Positions 35,047-44,691 of a stretch of 64,000 nt of DNA are shown one piece after another. Each line of letters starts with the position of its first letter. The stretch's first letter is position 1. Position numbers and translations under genes: made by a program. A model generated the notes under the pieces. It did no database searches, was not told the origin of the DNA, and was given only the letters and a program-made list of their open reading frames with translations. Source of the stretch: Pseudomonadota bacterium (GTDB lineage Bacteria > Pseudomonadota > Alphaproteobacteria > Rhizobiales > Xanthobacteraceae); contig JAEYRD010000027.1 of NCBI GenBank assembly GCA_023435725.1, forward strand, positions 3,768 to 67,767, written 5' to 3'.

Positions 35047-35937
35047 ATGCAGCCAAGTTCGAGCTCAGCTCAAACTCCACCACGCGCAAATCTCGCCGGC
35101 TGGCTCTATGTGTCGCCGCTGGTCCTGGTGCTCGTGCCGTTCTTCGTGGCGCCGATCCTGGTTGTGTTGGCCGCGAGCTTCTTTGCGACCGACGGCTTTG
35201 GCGGGTTGACCCCGGGCTTTACGCTCGCGAGCTATGTCGAGGTGCTGCATTCGGCGTTGACGCTGAAGCTGTATCTGGCGACCATCAAGTTCACGGTGCT
35301 GACCTGGATCTTCACGCTCATCATCGGTTTCTTCGTCGCCTACTTCCTGGTGTTCCACGTCCGTAACCAGCTGCTGGCCATCGGCCTGTTCCTGCTGTGC
35401 ACGGTGCCGTTCTGGACCTCGAACATCATCCGGATGATTTCGTGGATACCGCTGCTCGGCAAGGAAGGCCTGATCAACCAGGCGCTCTTGGCAATGGGCG
35501 TGATCCGCCAGCCGCTGGAAGTGCTGCTGTTCTCCGACCTCGCGGTGGTCATCGCCTATGTCCACCAGCTCACGATCTTCATGATCGTGCCGATCTTCAA
35601 CTCCATGGCTCGTATCGACAAGAAGCTGATCGAGGCCGCGATCGATGCCGGGGCCAGCCGTTTCGACATCATGCGCCTGATCGTGGTGCCGATGTCCAAG
35701 AGCGGCATCGCGCTCGGCACCATCTTCGTCGTCTCGATCGTGATGGGCGACTTCTTCGTGGTGAAAGTGATGTCCGGCGGCGGCTCGGCCTCGGTGGTGA
35801 GTGCATTCTATGAGGACGTCGGCGTGCTGCAATATCCGACCGCGGCGGCGAGCGCCGTGCTCCTCACCCTGGTGCTGGTCGCGATTGTCTCGTTGATCTT
35901 GCGCACCGTCGACATCAGGCAGGAGATCACGCGATGA
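35047..35937 (+). CDS. ABC transporter permease, spermidine/putrescine type (first)
   Basis: A 296-residue integral membrane protein with six or so hydrophobic segments (WLYVSPLVLVLVPFFVAPILVVLAAS and following). The EAA loop is seen as LIEAAIDAGASRFDIMRLIVVPMSKSG near residue 200. The start at ATG 35047 is preferred because GAGG lies 11 bases upstream; an in-frame GTG at 35002 falls inside the stem-loop. Its stop overlaps the next permease start (ATGA). Confidence 0.9.
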   Translation: MQPSSSSAQTPPRANLAGWLYVSPLVLVLVPFFVAPILVVLAASFFATDGFGGLTPGFTLASYVEVLHSALTLKLYLATIKFTVLTWIFTLIIGFFVAYFLVFHVRNQLLAIGLFLLCTVPFWTSNIIRMISWIPLLGKEGLINQALLAMGVIRQPLEVLLFSDLAVVIAYVHQLTIFMIVPIFNSMARIDKKLIEAAIDAGASRFDIMRLIVVPMSKSGIALGTIFVVSIVMGDFFVVKVMSGGGSASVVSAFYEDVGVLQYPTAAASAVLLTLVLVAIVSLILRTVDIRQEITR

Positions 35938-36839
35938 GCGCGGTTGTCGCCGACATGCCCAAGACCGACACGTCTAAGACGGTCGCGCCCGCGACGACCA
36001 AGGCGATCGCGCCGAGCAAGGGTGGTCGTCCCTGGACGTTCTACGTGCTGGCGACGCTGTTCTCGCTCTACGTAATCGCGCTCTACGGCCCGATGTTCTG
36101 CATCTACATCCTGTCGTTCCAGGACATCCGTGGCGGTCTCGTCTTCCCGATGAAGGGTCACTCGCTGCACTGGTTCGTCGATCTCTTCACCCAGGTGCGG
36201 ACCGGCGACGTCAAGGGCTCATTCGACCGCTCGATCAAGCTCGCCATCATCGTCACCATCATCACGGTGGTGGTCTCGTTCCTCGCCGGCCTCGGTTTCC
36301 GCAAGCGCTTTCGCGGCGATACCTTCGTGTTCTACATGATGATCGGCAGCCTGGTCGCCCCGGGCCTCGTGCTCGGCCTCGGCACGGGCCTCCTGTTCCA
36401 GGCGCTCGGCCTGAACGCGAGCTGGTACACTTCGGCGCTCGGCGCGCAGCTGTCCTGGACGCTGCCGTTCGGCGTGCTCGTGATGTTCGCGGTGATGTCG
36501 CGCTTCAACCATGTCTGGGAGGAGGCGGCCTACGATCTCGGCGCCAGTCGCTGGCAGTCGATCCGGCTGGTGATGATCCCCGTGCTGGCGCCCGGCCTGG
36601 TTGCGGTCGCGCTGTTCGGCTTCACGCTGTCCTATGACGAGTTTGCGCGCAGCCTCCAGACCGCGGGCTCGCTGAACACGCTGCCGCTGGAAATCTGGAG
36701 CATGACGCTGAACGTCACCTCGCCATCGCTCTATGCGCTCGGCACGGTGACGACCATCGTCTCCTTTATTGTGATCGGTGCGAGCCTCGGCACCATCGTG
36801 CTGCTTCAGAAAAAGCGCGGCAGCCGGGCAAAGGGTTGA
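35934..36839 (+). CDS. ABC transporter permease, spermidine/putrescine type (second)
   Basis: A 301-residue permease. A polar 35-residue N-terminus precedes the first membrane segment (FYVLATLFSLYVIALYGPMF). The EAA loop reads WEEAAYDLGASRWQSIRLVMIPVLAPG near residue 198. Translationally coupled to the first permease and nine bases before the ATPase gene, completing the membrane channel. Confidence 0.9.
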   Translation: MSAVVADMPKTDTSKTVAPATTKAIAPSKGGRPWTFYVLATLFSLYVIALYGPMFCIYILSFQDIRGGLVFPMKGHSLHWFVDLFTQVRTGDVKGSFDRSIKLAIIVTIITVVVSFLAGLGFRKRFRGDTFVFYMMIGSLVAPGLVLGLGTGLLFQALGLNASWYTSALGAQLSWTLPFGVLVMFAVMSRFNHVWEEAAYDLGASRWQSIRLVMIPVLAPGLVAVALFGFTLSYDEFARSLQTAGSLNTLPLEIWSMTLNVTSPSLYALGTVTTIVSFIVIGASLGTIVLLQKKRGSRAKG

Positions 36840-36848
36840 GAGCTTGGA

Positions 36849-37955
36849 ATGAAGAAGGATCGCGGCGATATCGAGCTGGCAGGCGTCTGCAAGAGCTTTG
36901 ACGGCGTTACCAATGTGGTCGACGGTGTCAATCTCAGGATCGCGGATGGCGCCTATTGTTGTTTCATCGGTCCATCCGGCTGCGGCAAGACCACGATCCT
37001 GCGCATGATCGCGGGCCATGAGGATCCGACCGCGGGCGAGATTGTCATCGGCGGACAGAACGTCGTCGGGCTTGCACCGGTGCAGCGTCGTACCGCGATG
37101 ATGTTCCAGTCCTATGCGCTGTTTCCGCATCTCACCGTGCGCGAGAACATCGCCTTTGCGCTCCGCGTGCGCGGCATGTCCAAGGCCGATCGGCTGCGGG
37201 CAGCCGACGCCATGATCGAAAAAGTACGGCTGACGCAGTACGCAGACCGCTTGCCGGCCCAACTCTCCGGCGGTCAGCAGCAGCGCGTGGCGCTGGCGCG
37301 CGCCGCGATCACCGAGCCGCGCGTGTTGCTGCTTGACGAGCCGCTGTCGGCGCTCGACGAGCAGCTCCGCGTCCAGATGCGCCAGGAGCTCCGGCGCATG
37401 CAGCAGGAGCTCGGCATCACCTTCATCCACGTCACCCACACCCAGCTCGAGGCGATCGCGCTCGCCGATCTCGTCGTGGTGATGGAGCAGGGCAAGATCA
37501 AGCAGGCTGGGCCGGCGCGTGATGTCTACGCCCATCCGCATGATCGTTACGTGGCGGAGTTCATGGGCGGCCAGAACGTGCTGTCGGGGTGGGTCGAGAA
37601 GGTCAATGGCGCGAGTTTTGTCCTCGCGCAAGCCGCGCCGTCAGGCATCGAAGTGCCGCTTCAGGCGCGCTCGACCGTCAGCGTCGGCGACAAGGTCGAT
37701 ATTGCGGTGCGCCGTGATGATGTCGCGCTGGTCCGGCCGGGCAGGGATCTGCCGCCGGGCTGCACCACGTCACTGCCGAGCCGCGTGCTTGCGATCGAAT
37801 ATCAGGGTTACTTCGTCAAGGTCATGCTCGACACCGTGCCGGACGACGAGTTCGTCGCCTACGTGCCGGAAAAGACCTTCTTCGCGGATCCCTTCACCGT
37901 CGGCGATGTCGTGATGGCTACATGGGCCACCGGCAGCGCGTTGCCACTTGCCTAA
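36849..37955 (+). CDS. ABC transporter ATP-binding protein, PotA type
   Basis: A 368-residue ATPase with Walker A GPSGCGKTT near residue 40, Q loop MFQSYALFPHLTVREN near 84, signature LSGGQQQRVALARA near 138 and Walker B VLLLDEPLSALDEQ near 160. The C-terminal 120 residues form the TOBE regulatory domain typical of polyamine/iron/sulfate-type importers. It is followed 22 bases later by the molybdenum hydroxylase genes, so import and oxidation are probably coexpressed. Confidence 0.92.
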   Translation: MKKDRGDIELAGVCKSFDGVTNVVDGVNLRIADGAYCCFIGPSGCGKTTILRMIAGHEDPTAGEIVIGGQNVVGLAPVQRRTAMMFQSYALFPHLTVRENIAFALRVRGMSKADRLRAADAMIEKVRLTQYADRLPAQLSGGQQQRVALARAAITEPRVLLLDEPLSALDEQLRVQMRQELRRMQQELGITFIHVTHTQLEAIALADLVVVMEQGKIKQAGPARDVYAHPHDRYVAEFMGGQNVLSGWVEKVNGASFVLAQAAPSGIEVPLQARSTVSVGDKVDIAVRRDDVALVRPGRDLPPGCTTSLPSRVLAIEYQGYFVKVMLDTVPDDEFVAYVPEKTFFADPFTVGDVVMATWATGSALPLA

Positions 37956-37977
37956 AGACCGGTCGCGCACAGGGAGT

Positions 37978-38469
<492 letters not shown>

Positions 38470-38471
38470 CC

Positions 38472-40859
38472 ATGGGCAATGTGATCGGGATCGGCGCCGC
38501 ACCGAAGCGGAAAGAGGATCAGCGTTTCCTCACCGGCCGCGGCAATTACGTCTCGGACATCAAGCGTCCCGGAATGACCGCCGGCGTGTTCGTCCGCTCG
38601 CCGCATGGCCATGCGGTCCTGCGTGGCATCGACAAGAGCGCGGCGCTGGCGTCGCCCGGCGTGATCGCGGTCCTGACCGGCGACGACGTCAAGGTTGATG
38701 GTCTCGGCTCGCTGCCCTGCGGCTGGGGGATCTCGGACGCCAAGGGCGTGCCGATGAAGGAGCCGCCGTTCCCGATGCTGGCGCAGGGCAAGGTGCGTTT
38801 CGTCGGCGACATGGTGGCATTCGTCGTCGCGGAAACGCCGGAGCAGGCGAATGCGGGTGCCGAACTGCTGAAGATCGATTACGAGGTGCTGCCCTCCGTG
38901 GTCGGCGTGCTCGAAGCTGTCAGGCCTGGTGCGCCGCAGCTGTTCGACGATGTACCGAACAACATCTGCTGCGACTGGGAGCTCGGTGACAAGGCCGCGG
39001 TCGAAACCGCGTTCCGCACGGCAGCTCATGTCGCCAAGCTGAGCCTCGTCAATAACCGCCTGATCGGCAATCCGATGGAGCCGCGTGCGGCGATCGCCGA
39101 ATACGAGCCCGGCACGGACCGCTTCACGCTGTGGACCACCAGCCAGTTCCCGCACGTCGTGCGCTTCCTGATGGGCGCGCTGGTGCTGAATATTCCGCAG
39201 CACAAGCTGCGCGTGGTGGCGCCCGATGTCGGCGGCGGCTTCGGCGTCAAGCAGTTCCATTACGGCGAGGAGGCCGTGATCACTTGGGCCGCCAAGCGCG
39301 TGAAGCGGCCGGTGAAATGGGTCGCGAGCCGCTCGGAGGGCTACGTCTCCGACCGCCACGGCCGCGATCACGTCACCGAGGCCGAGCTTGCGCTCGACGA
39401 GACCGGAAAATTCCTGGCCTTCCGCGTCAACACGCTCGCCAACATGGGCGGCTATCTCTCGACCTTCGGGCCGAACATCCCGACCAATCTCTATGCGCCG
39501 CTGCTCGGAGGCGTCTACACCACGCCCGCGATCTACTGCAACGTGAAGGTGGTCTTCACCAACACCGTGCCGGTCGACGCCTATCGCGGTGCTGGCCGGC
39601 CCGAGGCGACCTTCGTGCTCGAGCGCATCGTCGACGTCGCGGCCGCCGAGATGGGCATCGACCGCGTGGAGATCCGCCGCCGCAACATGATTCCGAAGGA
39701 AGCCTATCCGTACCAGACGCCGGTGCTGGTGCAGTACGATTCCGGGGATCCGATGGGCTGCCTCGACGGCGCGCTGGTCGCCGCCGACGTCAAGAACTTC
39801 GGCATCCGCAAGGCGGCTTCGGCGAGCAAAGGGAAGTTCCGCGGGCTCGGCTACTCGACCTATGTCGAGGCCTGCGGCCTCGCGCCCTCGCGCTTTGCGG
39901 GACGGCTCGGCGCGCGCGGCGGCCTCTATGAAAGCGCCACGGTGCGCGTGCATCCGACCGGGCAAGTGACGGTCATGATCGGGACGCACAATCACGGGCA
40001 GGGCCACGAGACGACCTTCGCGCAAATCGTCTCCGACAAGCTCGGCGTGGCCTTCGAGAATGTCGACATCGTGTTCGGCGATACCGACCGCGTGCAGTTC
40101 GGCATGGGCACCTATGGCTCGCGCTCGCTGGTGGTCGGCGGTGCGGCGCTGTCGAAAGCGACCGACAAGGTGATCGTCAAGGGCAAGAAGATTGCCGCCC
40201 ATCTGCTCGAGGCTGCCGAGGTGGACATCCAGTTCGAGGCCGGCAAGTTTTCCGTCGCCGGAACGGACCGCATCAAGACATTCGAGGAGATCGCGGGCGC
40301 CGCTTACGTGCCGCACGATTATCCGCTTGAAGTGCTGGAGCCTGGGCTGGAAGAGCAGGCCTATTACGATCCCGTCAACTTCACCTATCCCGGCGGCTGC
40401 CATATTGCCGAGGTCGAGGTCGATCCGGAGACCGGCACGGTGACGCTGGTCAATTACACCGCGGTAGACGACGTCGGCACGGTCATCAACCCGATGATCG
40501 TGGAGGGCCAACTGCATGGCGGCATCGTGCAGGGCGTCGGCCAGGCGCTGTTCGAAAATGCCGTCTATGACGAAGGTTCGGGCCAGCTCCTGTCGGGATC
40601 GCTGATGGACTACTGCATGCCGCGTGCCGATCATCTGCCGATGATGAAGGTCGCGACCCACTCCACGCTCTGCACCCACACGCCGATGGGCGTGAAGGGC
40701 TGCGGCGAAGTCGGCACCATCGGCTCGCCGGCTGCCGTCATCAACGCGGTGGTCGATGCGTTGTCGCATCTCGGCGTCACCCATGTCGACATGCCGGCAA
40801 CGCCGAACCGGATCTGGCGCCTGCTGCAGAACGCGTCGCTGCCGGTCGCCGCGGAATAG
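38472..40859 (+). CDS. Molybdenum hydroxylase large subunit, Form II CoxL-like
   Basis: A 795-residue molybdopterin cytosine dinucleotide-binding subunit. AYRGAGRPE at residues 370-376 is the Form II active-site loop, not the AYXCSFR of true Form I CO dehydrogenase, so the enzyme hydroxylates some aromatic or N-heterocyclic substrate rather than CO. Other blocks are DVGGGFGVKQ near 255, GTHNHGQGHETTFAQ near 502 and the catalytic Glu region GVKGCGEVGTIGSPAAVINA near 738. It lies between the FeS and FAD subunit genes. Confidence 0.92.
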   Translation: MGNVIGIGAAPKRKEDQRFLTGRGNYVSDIKRPGMTAGVFVRSPHGHAVLRGIDKSAALASPGVIAVLTGDDVKVDGLGSLPCGWGISDAKGVPMKEPPFPMLAQGKVRFVGDMVAFVVAETPEQANAGAELLKIDYEVLPSVVGVLEAVRPGAPQLFDDVPNNICCDWELGDKAAVETAFRTAAHVAKLSLVNNRLIGNPMEPRAAIAEYEPGTDRFTLWTTSQFPHVVRFLMGALVLNIPQHKLRVVAPDVGGGFGVKQFHYGEEAVITWAAKRVKRPVKWVASRSEGYVSDRHGRDHVTEAELALDETGKFLAFRVNTLANMGGYLSTFGPNIPTNLYAPLLGGVYTTPAIYCNVKVVFTNTVPVDAYRGAGRPEATFVLERIVDVAAAEMGIDRVEIRRRNMIPKEAYPYQTPVLVQYDSGDPMGCLDGALVAADVKNFGIRKAASASKGKFRGLGYSTYVEACGLAPSRFAGRLGARGGLYESATVRVHPTGQVTVMIGTHNHGQGHETTFAQIVSDKLGVAFENVDIVFGDTDRVQFGMGTYGSRSLVVGGAALSKATDKVIVKGKKIAAHLLEAAEVDIQFEAGKFSVAGTDRIKTFEEIAGAAYVPHDYPLEVLEPGLEEQAYYDPVNFTYPGGCHIAEVEVDPETGTVTLVNYTAVDDVGTVINPMIVEGQLHGGIVQGVGQALFENAVYDEGSGQLLSGSLMDYCMPRADHLPMMKVATHSTLCTHTPMGVKGCGEVGTIGSPAAVINAVVDALSHLGVTHVDMPATPNRIWRLLQNASLPVAAE

Positions 40860-40870
40860 GGAGGACAACA

Positions 40871-41668
40871 ATGAAGCCATTTGCCTATCATCAGCCGGAC
40901 CAGATTCCCGAGGCGGCGAAGCTGCTCACCTCGATCGAGGACAGCAAGCTCGTTGCCGGCGGCATGACGCTGATCCCGACACTGAAGCAAAGGTTGGCCA
41001 GTCCTGTTGCGCTGGTCGACCTTTCGAAGCTCGGACATCTCAAGGGCATCACCGATGACGGCGCCACCATCACCATCGGCGCGATGACGCCGCATGCGGT
41101 GGTGGCGGCCTCGAAGCTGGTGCAAGGGAAAATCCCCGGGCTCGCGGCGCTCGCGTCCATGATCGGCGACCCCGCCGTGCGCAGCCGAGGCACCATCGGC
41201 GGCTCGGTCGCGAACAACGATCCCGCGGCCGATTATCCCGCCGGCGTGCTCGGTCTCGGCGCCACCATCGTCACCAGCACGCGCGAGATCGCGGCCGACG
41301 AGTTTTTCCTTGGCCTGTTCGAGACTGCGCTTGAACCTGGCGAGATCATCACGGCGATCCGCTTTCCGGTGCCGCTCAAGGCGGGTTACGCGAAGTTCAA
41401 GGCACCGGCCTCGCGCTATGCGCTGGTTGGTGTGTTCGTCGCCAAATTTGCCGATGGTGTGCGCGTCGCCGTCACCGGCGCGGGGCCGGGCGTGTTCCGC
41501 GTGCCGCCGATGGAGGCGGCATTGTCGGAGAATTTCGATCCGACCGCAATCGCGGCGATCAGGATCGACACTGACGGTCTTACCTCCGACATCCATGCCG
41601 AAGCCGACTACCGTGCGCATCTCGTCACGGTGATGGCCAAGCGTGCCGTCGACGCGGCGCTCAGCTAG
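40871..41668 (+). CDS. Molybdenum hydroxylase medium subunit, FAD-binding (CoxM type)
   Basis: A 265-residue FAD-binding protein. The FAD motifs VAGGMTLIPTLKQR near residue 29 and TIGGSVANNDPAADYPAG near 110 are canonical. The C-terminal CO_deh_flav_C domain (KFKAPASRYALVGVFVAKF) is present. It accepts electrons from the small subunit and passes them to an unknown acceptor. It follows the large subunit by 11 bases. Confidence 0.93.
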   Translation: MKPFAYHQPDQIPEAAKLLTSIEDSKLVAGGMTLIPTLKQRLASPVALVDLSKLGHLKGITDDGATITIGAMTPHAVVAASKLVQGKIPGLAALASMIGDPAVRSRGTIGGSVANNDPAADYPAGVLGLGATIVTSTREIAADEFFLGLFETALEPGEIITAIRFPVPLKAGYAKFKAPASRYALVGVFVAKFADGVRVAVTGAGPGVFRVPPMEAALSENFDPTAIAAIRIDTDGLTSDIHAEADYRAHLVTVMAKRAVDAALS

Positions 41669-41681
41669 CTCTTCAGGATTG

Positions 41682-43148
41682 ATGATGACTGATGGTTCCG
41701 GCCAAACGGCCTTCCCGCCGGCGCCGACTGGCCTCGGCGCGCTCACTGCAACCGAGATCATGGCGGGTTACCGGCGCAAGGCGTTCACCCCGCGCGATGT
41801 CGTCGACGACACCATCGTCGCACTCGAGGTGGCGAACGAGGCCTGCAATGCGGTGGTGACGCCGATGTACGAGCAGGCGAGGGCAGAGGCCGATCGTCTC
41901 ACGAAAGAGATGCGTGCAGGCGAAGTCAAGGGGCCGCTCGCCGGCGTGCCCGTCACGATCAAGGACCTCGTCTTCGTCGCGGGCGTGCCGGCCTATGGCG
42001 GCTCGCCGATGAACAAGAGCTTTGTGCCCGAGGCCGATGCCGCCGTCGTGTCGGCGCTGAAGGCGTCGGGCGCGATCATCACCTGCAAGACCACGACCTG
42101 CGAGTCCGGTTACAAGCTGACGGCCGACAGCCCCGTCACCGGCACCACGCGCAATCCATGGAAGCTCGATCGCACCAGCGGCGGATCGAGCGGCGGCGCG
42201 GCGGCGGGGGTTGCCGCCGGCTGTGGCCCGATCGCGATCGGAACCGACGGCGTCGGCTCGATCCGTGTGCCCTCGTCCTTCTGCGGCGTGTTCGGGCTGA
42301 AGCCGACCTTCGGTCTCGTGCCGCGCTCGCCGGGCTTCTCCCCGCCATCCTGGGCTTCGCTCGCACATACCGGGCCGATCACGCGCACCGTCGCGGACGC
42401 TGCGCTGACGCTGGAGATCATAGCCGGCTACGATCTGCGCGATCCCGCTAGCCTGCCGGTGACCTCGCGGCGGTTCGATACCAACGCAGCCCCGTTGAAC
42501 GGCATTCGCATCGGCGCCAGCGTCGATCTCGGCTACGCGGCCGTCAGTCCTGATGTGCGTGCCGCGTTCAACAAGGCGATTGCCATTCTCGACTCCTGTG
42601 GAGCGCAGGTCACCATGGATGGTCCGGGTCTTGATCCCGGCATTCTGGAACACACACTGAAGCCGATCGCCTTCACCGAGCAGGCTGCTGCCGTCGCGAC
42701 CAAGACGACGGCCGATCTTGCAAGCTCCGAAGCCGACTACCGCGATGTCATCACGGCCGGCCGGCACTACAGCGGCATCGACTATATCGAAGCGAGCTAT
42801 CGGCGCGGTCAGGCGCGCAATGCGTTCTTGAAACTGTTCGAGCGCGTCGATGCGCTGGTGACGCCGACGGTGGCGGTGACGGCATTCGAGGCCGGCCGGA
42901 TCGGCGTCGACAAGATCGACGGCAGCAAGGTCGATCCGCATCTCGGCTGGTCGCCCTTCACCTGGCCGATCAATCTCGCCGGCCTTCCTGCCGCGACGCT
43001 GCCCTGCGGCTTCGATCGCGACGGCCTGCCGATCGGCCTTCAGATCGTTGCCCCCTGGCTCGACGAGCCCACGATCTTCCGCATTGCCGCGGCGTTCGAG
43101 CAGGCGCAGCCCTGGGCGAAATTCTGGCCGCAGCTGGCGTTGAGCTAG
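41682..43148 (+). CDS. Amidase signature family protein
   Basis: A 488-residue amidase. The catalytic triad is visible: Lys in VPVTIKDLVFVAG near residue 88, cis-Ser and nucleophile Ser in LDRTSGGSSGGAAAGVAAG near 165-185. Two adjacent ATGs (41682 and 41685) are possible starts. It comes 13 bases after the hydroxylase FAD subunit, so it may hydrolyse an amide formed from, or leading to, the hydroxylase substrate, as in nicotinate- or pyridine-type breakdown; that pathway is a guess. Confidence 0.9.
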   Translation: MMTDGSGQTAFPPAPTGLGALTATEIMAGYRRKAFTPRDVVDDTIVALEVANEACNAVVTPMYEQARAEADRLTKEMRAGEVKGPLAGVPVTIKDLVFVAGVPAYGGSPMNKSFVPEADAAVVSALKASGAIITCKTTTCESGYKLTADSPVTGTTRNPWKLDRTSGGSSGGAAAGVAAGCGPIAIGTDGVGSIRVPSSFCGVFGLKPTFGLVPRSPGFSPPSWASLAHTGPITRTVADAALTLEIIAGYDLRDPASLPVTSRRFDTNAAPLNGIRIGASVDLGYAAVSPDVRAAFNKAIAILDSCGAQVTMDGPGLDPGILEHTLKPIAFTEQAAAVATKTTADLASSEADYRDVITAGRHYSGIDYIEASYRRGQARNAFLKLFERVDALVTPTVAVTAFEAGRIGVDKIDGSKVDPHLGWSPFTWPINLAGLPAATLPCGFDRDGLPIGLQIVAPWLDEPTIFRIAAAFEQAQPWAKFWPQLALS

Positions 43149-43172
43149 GAGAGCTTCGCGCAAAGGCGCAAA

Positions 43173-44072
43173 CTAGGACAACTCGATCGGAATGCCGCGC
43201 CCGCTGAGCTCTTCGTCGAGGCGCAGATAGTGCGCGAGATAGTCGTGCAGCGCGGTCGCTGCCTTCGACGTCGCGCCGCTGGATTTGTAGAGCAAGAGCT
43301 CGATCTTCGGCAGCGGTGGCAGGCCCTCGTTGGGGCCGATCTCGCGCATTGCGGGCACCAGCGCGCTGCGGCCGAGAACGGTTACGGCCATGCCGGCGAA
43401 GGCAGCGGCCTGCAGGCCCCCGACACTTTCGCTGACGCAGGCAACGCGCCATCGCAGGTTCGCGCGCTCCAGCGTATCGATCGCATAGTCGCGATAGATG
43501 TTGCCGGGCGGCAGCAGTGCGAGCGGGATCGGGTGCTCCTGGTGTGCGGCGGATTGCTCGCCGGTCATCCAGACCAGCTGCTCGCGCCGAACCACCTGGC
43601 CGCCGGTGAAGTCGTTCATGCGGGTGACGAGCGCGATGTCGACGTCGCCGCGCTTGACGAGACCGACGAGCGGCGTCGAGAGCGCGCAATTGAGCTCGAC
43701 CTGGACGCGCGGAAAGGACTTTCGGAACACGCTGAGGATTTGCGGCAGCATGAACGCCGCGTAGAGGTCGGGCGTGCCGAGCACGACCTGGCCCTCGATC
43801 TCCTGCGACGCCAGTTGCGAAATCAGTTCGTCATGCAACCGCAGGATGGATTTGGCGTAGGTGAGAACCGTGGTGCCGTCCTCAGTCAACGTCAGCCGCC
43901 GGCCGCCGTGCTCGAACAACTGCTTGCCGGTGAGCTCTTCCAGCCGCTGCAGTTGCAGTGTGATCGCCGGCTGGGTGCGGCCGAGCCGTCGCGCGGTCTC
44001 GGTGATACTGCCTGTCTCGACCACCGAGATCAGCGACCGGAGCATACGGATGTCGAGGCTGATGAGGTTCAT
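43173..44072 (-). CDS. LysR-family transcriptional regulator
   Basis: A 299-residue LysR regulator. The N-terminal HTH is LRSLISVVETGSITETARRLGRTQPAITLQLQRLEELTGKQLF, at residues about 10-55, and the periplasmic-binding-protein-like effector domain follows from residue 90. It is convergent with the transporter/hydroxylase/amidase operon and is the obvious candidate regulator of it, although its own promoter faces the B12 riboswitch region. Confidence 0.93.
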   Translation of the reverse strand: MNLISLDIRMLRSLISVVETGSITETARRLGRTQPAITLQLQRLEELTGKQLFEHGGRRLTLTEDGTTVLTYAKSILRLHDELISQLASQEIEGQVVLGTPDLYAAFMLPQILSVFRKSFPRVQVELNCALSTPLVGLVKRGDVDIALVTRMNDFTGGQVVRREQLVWMTGEQSAAHQEHPIPLALLPPGNIYRDYAIDTLERANLRWRVACVSESVGGLQAAAFAGMAVTVLGRSALVPAMREIGPNEGLPPLPKIELLLYKSSGATSKAATALHDYLAHYLRLDEELSGRGIPIELS

Positions 44073-44390
44073 GTGGCGTCCATATTGCCTGAACTTTATG
44101 CAAGATCCGTGCTAATCTTGAGCCGGCCTTTTCTGTTCGGGGCAACGCACGATCTTCAGCGGTTTGTATCTTCGTGCCAGGCCCAGCTCTGTCGCGACGT
44201 CCTCGAGGAAAGCGGGCCGCGGGATGGGGCGGCGTCTCTTGCGGATGGTACTCTCCCGGGCAGCGCGATCAATTGGGGGACAAGAGCTCTGCGCAGCGTC
44301 GAGTGATGTATTTCAACCACACTGAGCGAAGAACCGTTGAGCGTTGCCACGAACTCGTTTGACGCGACCAAAGCGGAGACCCTACGGTCG
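44073..44390. other. Intergenic region between the LysR gene and the cobalamin riboswitch
   Basis: This 318-base stretch holds the LysR promoter on its left side, including the dyad at 44085-44103. The right side should contain the promoter of the riboswitch transcript. I could not point to convincing -35/-10 boxes, and no gene is visible. Confidence 0.4.
44085..44103. promoter_or_regulatory. LysR-type T-N11-A operator
   Basis: TTGC, eleven bases, GCAA: the classic interrupted dyad of LysR regulators, 12 bases upstream of the LysR start codon. Autoregulation is the likely function. Confidence 0.45.
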
Positions 44391-44570
44391 TTTCGACGGC
44401 TCCCTTCGGGGATTAATAGGGAATGCGGTGCAGGGGATTTGCCCTTATGCCGCAGCTGCCCCCGCAACTGTAAGCGGTGAACCTCGCGTCATATGCCACT
44501 GGGAATCTCGGTCCTGGGAAGGCGACGTAAGGTAACGACCCGCGAGCCAGGAGACCTGCCGTCAGCCGTG
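44391..44570 (+). ncRNA. Cobalamin (B12) riboswitch aptamer
   Basis: The conserved parts are all present in order: GGGAATGCGGTGC near 44419, GCCGC and the GCCCCCGCAACTGTAAGCGG core at 44456-44477 (J3/4-P5 region), ATGCCACTGGG near 44493, TGGGAAGGCG near 44515, and the B12 box AGCCAGGAGACCTGCCG at 44545-44561. GACGGC near 44395 can pair with GCCGTC near 44558 to close P1. It precedes a BtuB-like receptor and cobalt transporter genes, the usual targets repressed by adenosylcobalamin. Confidence 0.95.
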
Positions 44571-44611
44571 GTCACACGCGAAGATGTCGGTCGGGGAGTA
44601 CAGACATTAGC

Positions 44612-44687
44612 TTCACCGGAGCATTTCGGCGCTCCGCCGTGAAACCTCGTTCGCTGTGACGTGCCACTGACGTCATACCGAGGTTTC
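44612..44687 (+). promoter_or_regulatory. Riboswitch expression platform: hairpin covering the btuB Shine-Dalgarno
   Basis: GAAACCTCG (44641-44649) pairs with CGAGGTTTC (44679-44687), with an inner TGACGT/ACGTCA stem (44657-44675). The right arm contains GAGG (44680-44683), eight bases before the ATG, so the hairpin hides the ribosome site. An upstream hairpin, TTCAC-CGGAGC/GCTCCG-CC-GTGAA (44612-44643), shares three bases with it, so the two compete at their border. This indicates control at translation initiation rather than termination. Confidence 0.65.
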
Positions 44688-44691
44688 CCGC

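Noticed and set aside
44344..44535. A short plus-strand frame inside the riboswitch.
   Set aside because: The sequence is fully explained by the conserved cobalamin aptamer.
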